Shown one piece after another: positions 1-7,839 of a DNA stretch of 15,874 bases. The number at the start of each line of letters is the position of its first letter. Within the stretch, counting starts at the first letter, position 1. Location of the stretch: contig CAJPNN010000040.1 of NCBI GenBank assembly GCA_905372035.1, positions 1-15,874 on the forward strand. Direction: 5' to 3'. Below the pieces are notes generated by a model that saw only the letters and a program-made list of their open reading frames with translations, ran no database searches and was not told the DNA's origin. The position numbers and the translations under genes are program-made. This DNA comes from Bacillota bacterium (lineage in GTDB: Bacteria; Bacillota; Clostridia; Peptostreptococcales; Anaerovoracaceae).

Positions 1-19
1 ATATGAAATAGAGGCCGAT

Positions 20-733
20 ATGAGAAGAGATGAAGGTAAAATATTAGGTATAATAGGTGGAATGGGACCGCTTGCAACACAGGAGTTCTACAAAATGGTT
101 ATTGAGAGAACGTATGCGGAAAGAGACCAGGATCATATAAATACGATAATACTCAGTCATGCGACCCTTCCCGACAGAACAAAAGCTGTTAAAGAAGGTA
201 GGGTAGAAGAGTTTGCAAAGTTCTTGGAAGAAGACCTAAAACTCCTTGAGGAAATGGGAGCATGCGCTGCGGCAATTCCTTGCAACACATCACACATTGT
301 AGTGCCCGGGCTGCAGGAAAAAACAGGTTTGCATATAATCAACATGATTGAAGAGACGGCATCGAGGATAAACGAACTCGGTAAACATAAAAAAGTGGGA
401 ATTCTTGCGACCGACGGGACTATAAGAACAAGGCTTTATCAGAAAGCTTTGGAGAAATACGGGATAGAGGCCTATCAACCTTGCAAAAACTCACAAGCTG
501 TATTGATGAGTATAATTTATGACGGCATAAAGGCCGGCGGAAATATAGATATAGATCAGTTTAAGCATGTTGAAGACGAGATAAAAGAATGCGGTTGCAC
601 CGCTGCAATATTGGCTTGTACAGAGCTTTCCTGTTTCAGGATCATGTATAAACTTCCGGAATTTTATATAGATGCCATGGAAATTCTGGCGGAAGAAGCT
701 GTTATGAGATGTGGCGGAAAGCTTAAAAAATAA
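20..733 (+). CDS. Aspartate/glutamate racemase family protein
   Basis: A cofactor-independent amino-acid racemase of the Asp/Glu/hydantoin racemase superfamily, cytoplasmic, most like bacterial aspartate racemases (L-Asp to D-Asp). The 237-residue length fits the family. Seen in the sequence: the N-terminal IIGGMGPLAT motif (residues 11-20), the first catalytic cysteine in PCNTSH (C88) and the second in ACTELS (C200), so both bases of the two-base mechanism are present. The start is preceded by GAGG at 11-14, and the IIGGMGP motif falls where family members have it, although the frame is open upstream to the window edge. It is tightly linked to the MurE-like ligase downstream, which suggests that its D-amino acid is used in peptidoglycan. 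Substrate (Asp, Glu or another residue) is inferred. It is a different protein from the MurI encoded at 9851. Confidence 0.88.
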   Translation: MRRDEGKILGIIGGMGPLATQEFYKMVIERTYAERDQDHINTIILSHATLPDRTKAVKEGRVEEFAKFLEEDLKLLEEMGACAAAIPCNTSHIVVPGLQEKTGLHIINMIEETASRINELGKHKKVGILATDGTIRTRLYQKALEKYGIEAYQPCKNSQAVLMSIIYDGIKAGGNIDIDQFKHVEDEIKECGCTAAILACTELSCFRIMYKLPEFYIDAMEILAEEAVMRCGGKLKK

Positions 734-764
734 AGAATATATCAACAGGAGAACAGTAAAAGGT

Positions 765-2273
765 ATGGAACATTCTTTAAGAGAATATATAGAGTTTTTG
801 GACGAAAAAAATTTGGTTATCGATTATCATTTTGAAGAAGGACTTCCGGAAATCAAGATCAAAAATATTTCTTACAATTCGAAAGACGATATGTCAAGTG
901 GAATATTTATATGTAAGGGAGCACATTTTAAGCAGGAATATTTAAAAGAGGCGCTTGATCGGGGTGCTGTTTGTTATATAAGTGAAAGTAAATATGATGT
1001 CGGACTAAAGCATAGTTTTATAATCGTAAAAGATATAAGAGAAAGTATGGCTGTTCTTGCGTTGAAATTTTATGACAAAGTGTGGGAAAAACTTGAGTTG
1101 ATAGGCATAACGGGTACCAAAGGCAAATCTACGACTACTTTTTTTGTGAAGCGAATATTGGATGAATTCGCTAAAGCGCAGGGAGGAAAAGAGAGCGCCG
1201 TACTGTCGAGCATCGAAAATTATGACGGGATTATAAGGGAAGAATCTCATCTTACCACTCCTGAAACGCTTGAACTTCACCGTCATTTTTATAACGCTGT
1301 AAATAGCGGAATAAAGTTTTTGACCATGGAAGTTTCCAGTCAGGCATTAAAGTATAAACGTACCATGGGAATTACATTTGATGTGGGAGCATTCCTTAAC
1401 ATAGGGATAGACCATATAAGCGACGTTGAGCATGAGGATTTTGAAGATTATTTCGAGTCCAAGTTAAAACTTATCGGACAATCGAAAACGGTTTGTATCA
1501 ATAGGGACATTGAAGAGTTTGATAAAGTTCTTGAGCTGTCAAAAGGAGCGGAAAAAACCGTTACTTTCGGTTTTGAAAAAGATGCGGATATTATGGCATA
1601 TAATGTAGTATATTCAGATACGGGCATAACCTTTATGGCTTCATCGGATACATTTGATGAAGAATTTGAAATCGGGATTCCCGGATATTTTAATGTTGAA
1701 AATGCACTTTGTGCCATTGCCGTGTGCTCTTCACTCAATATTCCTTTAGAATATATAAAGAAGGGATTGGCGGAAGCGAAAGTTTCAGGTAGAATGGAGC
1801 CTTTTTCAGGAAAGAACAGCCTTGGTAAAGAGGTTAACGTACTTGTGGATTATGCTCACAACAAACTTAGCTTTGAGGCATTGTTTGAATCTGTGAAGAA
1901 ACAGTATGGGAACAAAAAAATAACTATAATTTTCGGATGCCCGGGTAAAAAAGCACAGGGAAGAAGATCGGAGCTGGGAAGTATTGCAGGGATATATGCC
2001 GACAGAGTAATACTTACGGAAGAAGATCCCGGGGAAGAAGATGTATATGAAATATGCAGTGAGATAGAGAAATATGTAGGGAAAAAAGCCTTATGTAACA
2101 TTCAAACCGATAGAAAAAAAGCTATAATTGATGCGATTGAAAGTGCCGGAAACGGAGATGTGATTTTGATAACGGGAAAAGGAAGGGAAACCCGCCAAAA
2201 AAGAGGCATGGAATATGTAAGCTGTCAGTCGGATGTGGATATTGTAATTGAGTTTTTTGGGAGGAGCAATTAA
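765..2273 (+). CDS. MurE-like Mur ligase (UDP-MurNAc-tripeptide synthetase family)
   Basis: An ATP-dependent ligase of the Mur family, 502 residues, closest to MurE, which adds the third stem-peptide residue to UDP-MurNAc-L-Ala-D-Glu in the cytoplasm. Visible motifs: N-terminal substrate domain (about 1-105), P-loop GITGTKGKST (114-123), TTPE (164-167), EVSSQAL (189-195), the region of the expected carbamylated lysine (K233 in ESKLKL), SGRME (341-345), VDYAHN (361-366) and GKGRE (471-475). The DNPR signature of diaminopimelate-adding MurE is absent; the equivalent place reads E-E-D-P-G (419-423), so meso-DAP is an unlikely substrate and L-lysine, ornithine or another residue is possible. I chose ATG 765, with AGGAG at 747-751, over a GTG at 711 inside the racemase gene; the ribosome-site spacing is long for either. 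The stop abuts the next gene. Confidence 0.85.
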   Translation: MEHSLREYIEFLDEKNLVIDYHFEEGLPEIKIKNISYNSKDDMSSGIFICKGAHFKQEYLKEALDRGAVCYISESKYDVGLKHSFIIVKDIRESMAVLALKFYDKVWEKLELIGITGTKGKSTTTFFVKRILDEFAKAQGGKESAVLSSIENYDGIIREESHLTTPETLELHRHFYNAVNSGIKFLTMEVSSQALKYKRTMGITFDVGAFLNIGIDHISDVEHEDFEDYFESKLKLIGQSKTVCINRDIEEFDKVLELSKGAEKTVTFGFEKDADIMAYNVVYSDTGITFMASSDTFDEEFEIGIPGYFNVENALCAIAVCSSLNIPLEYIKKGLAEAKVSGRMEPFSGKNSLGKEVNVLVDYAHNKLSFEALFESVKKQYGNKKITIIFGCPGKKAQGRRSELGSIAGIYADRVILTEEDPGEEDVYEICSEIEKYVGKKALCNIQTDRKKAIIDAIESAGNGDVILITGKGRETRQKRGMEYVSCQSDVDIVIEFFGRSN

Positions 2274-3539
2274 ATGGACAGTCATGGCGTCAGCCTTATT
2301 ATCGTTATTATTGTACTTGTTATTATGTCGGGATATTTTTCAGCGACGGAGACATCTTTTATGTCATTGAACAGGATAAGGCTTAAAAATATGGCATCAA
2401 ACGGTGATAAGCGGGCAGGATTGGTATTAAAACTGTCAGAGGAATATGACAAGCTGCTTTCGACTATACTGATCGGAAATAATATAGTCAATATTGTTAT
2501 GACTACAATTTCGACAGTTCTTTTTGTCAGGCTTGTAGGAGAAGCGGGTCCGACCGTTTCGAGCATAGTTATGACACTTGTGGTTTTGGTATTCGGAGAA
2601 ATTTCACCCAAGAGCCTTGCAAAAGAAGCTCCTGAAAAATTTGCCAAATTTTCGGCACCGGTTATAAGGGTGTGTATATTTTTGATCACACCTATAAACT
2701 GGTTATTTTCAAAATGGAAGTTGTTTTTAGGAAAAATATTTAAAGTTCCGGTAACGACTGCAATTACGGAAGAAGAACTTATAACGATAGTTGAAGAGGC
2801 TGAGACTGAAGGAACGATTGACGAGGAACAAAGGGAACTTATACAGAATGCCATTCAGTTCAATGAGCTTACAGTTTGGGATATAATCACTCCGAGAACG
2901 GATGTTATAGCTATTGAGGCGGGAAGTACGAAAGATGAATTAAAGAACATATTTAAGGAGACGGGATTTTCAAGAGTTCCTGTTTACGATGACAATATAG
3001 ATCATATTCTGGGTGTAATAAATCAAAAAGATTTTCATAATTTTGTAGCGGTAAAGGCCAATGTTAAAATTGTAGATTATATAAAACCGGTTGTTTACAC
3101 TACAGGAACGGCTAAAATTGCGGTGCTGTTGAAAAAAATGCAGAAATCCAAGACCCATATAGCTGTAGCAATTGACGAATATGGCGGAACTATAGGTATA
3201 GTTACTATGGAAGATATCATAGAAGAGCTTGTCGGAGACATATGGGATGAATTTGATGATGTTGTAAGTCAAGGTATCATGAGGCTTCCTGACGGAAGTT
3301 ATAAAGTTATGTGTAATGCGGATCTTGAAGATATATTCAAGTTTTTTGATGTGAGTGATGATGTCGATGCAAGTACGGTCAACGGTTGGATCGTTGTAAA
3401 ATTGGATAAGATTCCTGAAGTCGGAGATCACTTTACTTATGATCGTCTTGAAATAAAAGTGACGGCGGCAACTGATAAAAAAGCACTGGAAGCAAACATC
3501 AAGGTTCGCCCTAAAGCTGATGAAGAAGACGAAGAATAA
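2274..3539 (+). CDS. CNNM/CorC-HlyC family membrane protein with CBS domains
   Basis: An integral membrane protein of the HlyC/CorC (CNNM, DUF21) family, 421 residues. Members are linked to magnesium or cobalt efflux and resistance, though many are annotated only as hemolysin-like. Domain order seen: DUF21 membrane domain with hydrophobic segments near residues 7-22, 63-85, 93-108 and 128-146, including GNNIVN (68-73) and FGEISPK (107-113); a paired CBS domain from the TPRTDV motif (206-211) to TMEDIIEELVGDIWDE (311-326); and a C-terminal CorC_HlyC domain from about 336 to 412, ending in an acidic tail. The ATG directly follows the stop of the MurE-like gene and has a strong GGGAGGAG site at 2259-2266, so the two are translated from one transcript. 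The transported ion is not evident from sequence. Confidence 0.9.
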   Translation: MDSHGVSLIIVIIVLVIMSGYFSATETSFMSLNRIRLKNMASNGDKRAGLVLKLSEEYDKLLSTILIGNNIVNIVMTTISTVLFVRLVGEAGPTVSSIVMTLVVLVFGEISPKSLAKEAPEKFAKFSAPVIRVCIFLITPINWLFSKWKLFLGKIFKVPVTTAITEEELITIVEEAETEGTIDEEQRELIQNAIQFNELTVWDIITPRTDVIAIEAGSTKDELKNIFKETGFSRVPVYDDNIDHILGVINQKDFHNFVAVKANVKIVDYIKPVVYTTGTAKIAVLLKKMQKSKTHIAVAIDEYGGTIGIVTMEDIIEELVGDIWDEFDDVVSQGIMRLPDGSYKVMCNADLEDIFKFFDVSDDVDASTVNGWIVVKLDKIPEVGDHFTYDRLEIKVTAATDKKALEANIKVRPKADEEDEE

Positions 3540-3564
3540 ACATAAAAATGTAAAAAATATGATT

Positions 3565-3593
3565 TTGACCGATACAAATATAACGAGTATCTT
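3565..3593 (+). promoter_or_regulatory. Predicted sigma-A promoter of feoAB
   Basis: A -35 element TTGACC (3565-3570) lies 17 bases before a -10-like TATCTT (3588-3593), in the 125-base gap between the CorC-like gene and feoA. Transcription would start near 3600. A small dyad, CTTAAA at 3591-3596 and TTTAAG at 3603-3608, covers the -10/start region and could be a repressor site. No terminator is visible before it, so readthrough from the upstream operon is possible. Confidence 0.6.
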
Positions 3594-3664
3594 AAAGGAA
3601 ATTTTAAGTGCATTTAATAATCCGAGTTCAAAAAATATAAACACAGAGCGAAAGGAGAACTGTT

Positions 3665-3889
3665 ATGGAAAAACTTACTAACCTGAAAGATGAAACAAAA
3701 GGAAAAGTTGCTGAAATTATTGGCGATATACATTTTCAAAGCAGAATAACATCCATAGGAGTAACGGTTGGAAGCGAAATAGAAGTAATTCAGAACTATA
3801 AAAAACAACCCGTTCTTATTTATTGTAGAGATACTATGATTGCCGTCAATAAAAAAGAAGCGGGCAATATAATAGTGGAGGTGATTTAG
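3665..3889 (+). CDS. feoA: Ferrous iron transport protein FeoA
   Basis: A small cytoplasmic protein with an SH3-like beta-barrel fold that works with the FeoB ferrous-iron transporter. At 74 residues it has the usual FeoA length. The family pattern is visible: a first half ending in SRITSIGVTVGSEIEV (residues 26-41), equivalent to the RL..LG...G..I.V core, and a second half with a C-terminal strand pattern ending IIVEVI. The ATG has an AAAGGAG site at 3651-3657. It lies three bases ahead of feoB, whose ribosome site is inside its last codons, so translation of the two is probably coupled. Confidence 0.88.
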   Translation: MEKLTNLKDETKGKVAEIIGDIHFQSRITSIGVTVGSEIEVIQNYKKQPVLIYCRDTMIAVNKKEAGNIIVEVI

Positions 3890-3892
3890 AAT

Positions 3893-5914
3893 ATGGAGAA
3901 TATAAAAATTGCGTTGCTCGGGCAACCCAATTCAGGAAAATCAACTTTATTTAACGGATTAACAGGTTCAAATCAACGCGTCGGAAACTGGCCGGGAAAA
4001 ACTGTAGAAAAAATAGAAGGTAAATTTTCGTATAAAGGTACGGATTATAATATTGTAGATCTGCCGGGAGCTTACGGTCTGTCGGCAAACTCTGATGAAG
4101 AAGTTATAACAAGGGAATATATAGCGAGCGGAGAAGCTGATCTGATCGCTGTTATGGCGGATGCATCGCAGCTGAATCGAAGTCTTTTTATGCTCTCGGA
4201 TTATGCCGGAATAGACATTCCGGTTGTTTTGATCGTGAATATGATGGATATTGCTGAAAGTCAGGGGAAAACTATAGATATCAAGGGGCTTCAAAACTCT
4301 CTGAATATACCTGTGATACCTATAGTTGCAGCCGATAAAAAAGAATATAAAGCCCTATATGATTTTTTGGAGAATACAAATAAAGGTAACATTTTGCCGG
4401 ACAAACATTTTGAAGAATCATATAAAAATGTTATTGGAGAAAAATATCGATTATTAAAAAAATATATTCCTGAAGCGGGAATAGGTGTTTTTTCAAATAC
4501 GTGGATTATAGGGAAACTGGTTGAAAAAGATGTAAGGGTAAGTGATTTGGTAAAAGAGAATGTCGAAGAGGATGATTTTAAAGAAATTCAATCAATATTA
4601 AACGGCATGGAGAACGGCAATCTGTTGACGGGGAATTGTAAATTTGATTGGATAGATAGGCTGATAAATGAAAATGTATGCCAAAAAAAAGACATATTTA
4701 AGAGAAGCAGATTTGACCGGATAGCAACAAGCAAGAGATGGGGTAAACCGGTGGCCGTAGGAATAATAATTTTAGGATTTATAGCTTCTTTGATCATCGG
4801 GTTTCCGTTGATGGCACTGGTTATGTTGGTAATGTCTAAAGTATCGCTGTTATTGACAAAATTATTTATATCTGTCGGGGTGTCGAAGTGGTTGATATCT
4901 CTCGTATGCGGGGCTGTTGTAACTGCAATTACTTTTGCATTTCAGATGGCGAGTTATGTCCTTGGAATAAGCCTGGTATTCGGTTTTTTGGAAGATGTGG
5001 GATATATGGCAAGAGTTTCATATGTGTTTGATCATGCGATGTCGAGACTTGGACTGCAAGGGAAAGCGATAATGCCGTTTCTACTAAGCTTCGGCTGTAA
5101 TATCGGAGGTGTTACGGGAACAAGAATTATTGATTCATGGGGACAAAGAGTCATGACCATCGCTTTGTCCTGGGTGGTTCCCTGCGGCTCAACATGGGGA
5201 GTGGTCGCTCTCATCACCGGAACATTTTTCGGAAAACAGGCGATATTTGTGATTTTGAGTTTATTTGCAGCGGCTTTTTTACACCTGTTTATTACATATA
5301 AGATTTTTAAAAAATCACTTTATAAGGGAACTGAAAACTTCGGGATGATTATGGAATTGCCGCCATATCATAAACCTCATTGGAAAAACCTGTTTTCTTC
5401 GGTGTTAAACAGGATGGGAAATGTTTTAAAAAGAGCATTAAGCATAATTATAATTATTTCTATAATATTTTGGATTCTCTCTTATACGCCTGACGGAAAT
5501 ATAGAGAACAGTATTATTTATAAAATAGGCATGTTCATAGAACCTGTAACGAAAGTTTTCGGATTGCCGTGGGAGCTGTTTATGGCTTTTGTCGCTTCCG
5601 CAATGGGAAAAGAATCTGCACTGGGAGTAATGGCATCATTGTTTAATTCTACAGGGATATGGAGTGCGGTTGAAACCGGAGGAGCAATAGACGGTGCTGT
5701 TTTGAGCAATAATATGTTATCTGTGATTTCCAAGCCGGAGGCATTGGCATTTACTTTTGCATTTTTCTTTAATATGCCTTGTTTAATGGCTCTTGCAGCG
5801 ACTGCACAAGAAACACATTCGAAGAAATGGACGATAAGGATTGCACTATATTATATACTTTCCGCACTGATTATATCTGCTGTTGTATATCATATAGGGT
5901 TGCTTATTTTTTAA
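3893..5914 (+). CDS. feoB: Ferrous iron transporter FeoB
   Basis: The membrane permease of the Feo ferrous-iron uptake system, 673 residues, slightly shorter than the roughly 700-770 residues of many FeoB proteins. The N-terminal G domain shows G1 GQPNSGKS (10-17), G2-region VGNWPGKT (30-37), G3 DLPG (56-59) and G4 NMMD (116-119). A helical GDI-like linker spans about 150-280 and the hydrophobic core runs from about 288 to the end. Conserved landmarks include EDVGYMAR (365-372), GCNIGG with C402, PCGSTW with C431, MGKESALG and MPCLMALAA with C630. The gate motifs differ from the common GCNVPA..ATR and SC.ARLPV versions, so this is a divergent FeoB subgroup and its metal preference is not certain. 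The start follows GGAGGTGAT at 3878-3886. Eight bases separate it from the convergent pseudouridine synthase gene, with no clear terminator between. Confidence 0.92.
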   Translation: MENIKIALLGQPNSGKSTLFNGLTGSNQRVGNWPGKTVEKIEGKFSYKGTDYNIVDLPGAYGLSANSDEEVITREYIASGEADLIAVMADASQLNRSLFMLSDYAGIDIPVVLIVNMMDIAESQGKTIDIKGLQNSLNIPVIPIVAADKKEYKALYDFLENTNKGNILPDKHFEESYKNVIGEKYRLLKKYIPEAGIGVFSNTWIIGKLVEKDVRVSDLVKENVEEDDFKEIQSILNGMENGNLLTGNCKFDWIDRLINENVCQKKDIFKRSRFDRIATSKRWGKPVAVGIIILGFIASLIIGFPLMALVMLVMSKVSLLLTKLFISVGVSKWLISLVCGAVVTAITFAFQMASYVLGISLVFGFLEDVGYMARVSYVFDHAMSRLGLQGKAIMPFLLSFGCNIGGVTGTRIIDSWGQRVMTIALSWVVPCGSTWGVVALITGTFFGKQAIFVILSLFAAAFLHLFITYKIFKKSLYKGTENFGMIMELPPYHKPHWKNLFSSVLNRMGNVLKRALSIIIIISIIFWILSYTPDGNIENSIIYKIGMFIEPVTKVFGLPWELFMAFVASAMGKESALGVMASLFNSTGIWSAVETGGAIDGAVLSNNMLSVISKPEALAFTFAFFFNMPCLMALAATAQETHSKKWTIRIALYYILSALIISAVVYHIGLLIF

Positions 5915-5922
5915 TTAACATT

Positions 5923-6834
5923 TTATAAAACCGTAACGTGTTTATTTATTTTTTCAATTGCCTGTTTGATATCCTCAGGGACCGGAGCATAAAAACTGAC
6001 AGGCTCACCTGTGATGGGATGAATAAACGAAAGATATGAAGCGTGTAGGGCTTGACGTTTGATTATATCGGGCATAACTTCATCATAAAGAGCATCGCTG
6101 AGGACAGGATGGCCGATGTGATTCATATGTACTCTTATCTGGTGAGTACGCCCGGTTTCAAGCTGAAGTTCTACAAGCGTATAATTGTCGCGATACCTTT
6201 GTAGAACTTTATAGTTTGTTACAGAGGGAAATCCGTCAGAAACTACGCCTCTTAAAACGTGGTCTTCATATAGACGACCTATGGGAGCATCTATTTTCCC
6301 TTTGTCGTTTTCCAAACATCCTTTCACTAAGGCCACATAAATCTTTTTTACCTTGTTTTCTTTCATTTGCTTGGAAAGATGATCCTGACAGTGAGAGTTT
6401 TTGGATACTATAAGAAGCCCTGTCGTATCCATGTCAAGGCGATTGATAAATCGTATTTTAAATGACTGGTGTGTATCTATCATATATTTCATTATACCGT
6501 TCGCAATGGTATTTGAAGGGTGACCTTTTGTAGGATGGACTACATGTCCGGGCTGTTTATTTATAATTATAAGGTCGTTGTCCTCATAGACTATATCTAT
6601 CGGAATATTTTCAGGAATAAATTCACTTCGCTCTTCGGGAAGCGAAATTTCAATGATGTCTCCCGTAACAGGCTGCATATGCATTTTTGCAGGCTGTCCG
6701 TTTAAATAAACACAATTTCCGAACTTAAGCTTTGTCAGCAGTCTGGAAGAGAATCCATATTGTTTTTTTATTATATTTTTTATTTTTTCTCCGCTGTCAC
6801 TTTCGACTACGGTATATTTGAATTTATCTCTCAA
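5923..6834 (-). CDS. RluA/RluD-family rRNA pseudouridine synthase
   Basis: A pseudouridine synthase of the RluA/RluC/RluD family, 303 residues, which would isomerise uridines in 23S rRNA. An N-terminal S4 RNA-binding domain occupies about residues 14-70, followed by the catalytic domain with the signature NRLDMDTTGL (131-140), where D134 is the catalytic aspartate. Later motifs are VELQLETGRTHQIRVHM and GHPVLSDALY. The predicted start is TTG at 6834; no ATG is available before the S4 domain, and AAGG lies about 10 bases upstream. The gene begins 12 bases after the NAD kinase stop, so the two form an operon; the same pairing is known in Bacillus (yjbN-yjbO). The exact target uridine cannot be read from sequence. 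Confidence 0.92.
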   Translation of the reverse strand: MRDKFKYTVVESDSGEKIKNIIKKQYGFSSRLLTKLKFGNCVYLNGQPAKMHMQPVTGDIIEISLPEERSEFIPENIPIDIVYEDNDLIIINKQPGHVVHPTKGHPSNTIANGIMKYMIDTHQSFKIRFINRLDMDTTGLLIVSKNSHCQDHLSKQMKENKVKKIYVALVKGCLENDKGKIDAPIGRLYEDHVLRGVVSDGFPSVTNYKVLQRYRDNYTLVELQLETGRTHQIRVHMNHIGHPVLSDALYDEVMPDIIKRQALHASYLSFIHPITGEPVSFYAPVPEDIKQAIEKINKHVTVL

Positions 6835-6846
6835 AGTTGTTCGACC

Positions 6847-7674
6847 TTAAAGCTGTTTCCAAAGGAATTTGCTTTTTACCTTTCCCCAAAAATCATAATC
6901 CTCAAATCGCAGAAGTTTTACTTTTGAATTTGAGAGGAAAATTTTAAGTCCGTAGATTTTTTCAAAGTGAAACTCAAAACCGTCGGCGACTATTACTTTT
7001 CCGCCTGAAGAAATTTCTTCAGGAAATACGCCTATAGAAAGCATTGAAGGCAATATTATGCTTGAGGTAAAAGAGCGATAAGCCGTGGTATTCATAGGGG
7101 ATATAGGGGTGACCTGCAATAAATCAAGTCTCGGATCCACTATACAACCTCCGAGTGAATAATTATATGCGGTGGAACCGGCAGGTGTTGATACAAGAAG
7201 ACCGTCACCGCTGAATTTTTCTATCAGGCTGTTTCCTATTGAAAGGTTCAGGTGTATGGTGTTTGATTTACTGCTTTTAATTACAATTTCATTTAACCCT
7301 TTTATTTTTTGTACGGCTGTTGATTCCTCGTCGGTCTGTATATATGCATGGAGCGTTTTAAGATGTTGAATTTCATATTTACCCTCCATATATCGTTCAA
7401 TAAATTCATCCAGTTCATCAGGGCTTATTTCTTGAAAGAATCCCAGATGTCCCGTATTTATGCCTATGAAAGGGGTGGATGGGAAATCGTAAGCGTGCAG
7501 GGTACGAAGAAGAGAACCGTCTCCGCCTATACATATCGTGAGGGCTGCGCTTTCATCAAATTTATCTGTCACATTAAATCCTTTATTTTTCAATTTGATT
7601 GTAAGTCGGTCTTTTGTTTCCATAGAAACGGCGGTTCCGTTAGTCGAGATATTGATTATTTTATTTTCGTCCAT
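6847..7674 (-). CDS. nadK: NAD kinase
   Basis: Phosphorylates NAD+ to NADP+, supplying cytosolic NADP(H). The 275-residue length is typical of Gram-positive NAD kinases. Motifs seen: GGDGS (residues 50-54, with D52 as the conserved catalytic aspartate), GINTGHLGF (71-79), the LNE segment (127-129) and GDGLLVSTPAGSTAYNYSLGG (156-176). ATG 7674 has an AGGAGA ribosome site (7684-7689 on the plus strand) at good spacing. It is first in a two-gene minus-strand operon with the pseudouridine synthase. The NADPH it supports would be used among others by IlvC, encoded farther right. Confidence 0.95.
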   Translation of the reverse strand: MDENKIINISTNGTAVSMETKDRLTIKLKNKGFNVTDKFDESAALTICIGGDGSLLRTLHAYDFPSTPFIGINTGHLGFFQEISPDELDEFIERYMEGKYEIQHLKTLHAYIQTDEESTAVQKIKGLNEIVIKSSKSNTIHLNLSIGNSLIEKFSGDGLLVSTPAGSTAYNYSLGGCIVDPRLDLLQVTPISPMNTTAYRSFTSSIILPSMLSIGVFPEEISSGGKVIVADGFEFHFEKIYGLKIFLSNSKVKLLRFEDYDFWGKVKSKFLWKQL

Positions 7675-7774
7675 ATCATTAAATCTCCTATTGAAATGTT
7701 GAAATATCTAAATATTTTTATTTTATTATTTCTTACCGAAGTCAGCTTATGTTGCAGTTTCGTTTTTTATTAAA

Positions 7775-7780
7775 ATTATA
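7775..7780 (-). promoter_or_regulatory. Possible -10 element upstream of NAD kinase
   Basis: Read on the minus strand, a consensus TATAAT sits about 100 bases upstream of the NAD kinase start, in the 163-base gap after pepF. A TTGTCA lies upstream (7793-7798), but only 12 bases away, too close for a normal -35. The region is very AT-rich, so this is weak evidence for a promoter. Confidence 0.3.
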
Positions 7781-7814
7781 TTAAAAAATTTTTTGACAAA
7801 TGTACTGTGATACA

Positions 7815-7839
7815 AACAGCAATAACATTTAGTGCTGTT
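7815..7839 (-). terminator. Weak hairpin at the 3' end of pepF
   Basis: AACAGCA (7815-7821) and TGCTGTT (7833-7839) are perfect 7-base inverted arms with an 11-base loop, overlapping the pepF stop codon. The minus-strand sequence after it has only a short T-rich stretch rather than a solid T-run, so termination here would be inefficient. Confidence 0.35.

Noticed and set aside
711..764. GTG start giving an 18-residue longer MurE-like protein that overlaps the racemase gene
   Set aside because: The added residues lie inside the racemase 3' coding end and do not look like MurE; ATG 765 has an AGGAG upstream.
2282..2854. A 190-codon minus-strand open frame
   Set aside because: It lies wholly opposite the well-supported CNNM/CorC gene and has no recognisable motif; it is a shadow of that gene's codon pattern.
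2970..3644. A 224-codon minus-strand open frame opposite the 3' half of the CorC-like gene
   Set aside because: It is antisense to the conserved CBS and CorC domains, with low-complexity Ile/Phe/Lys composition and no family match; a shadow.
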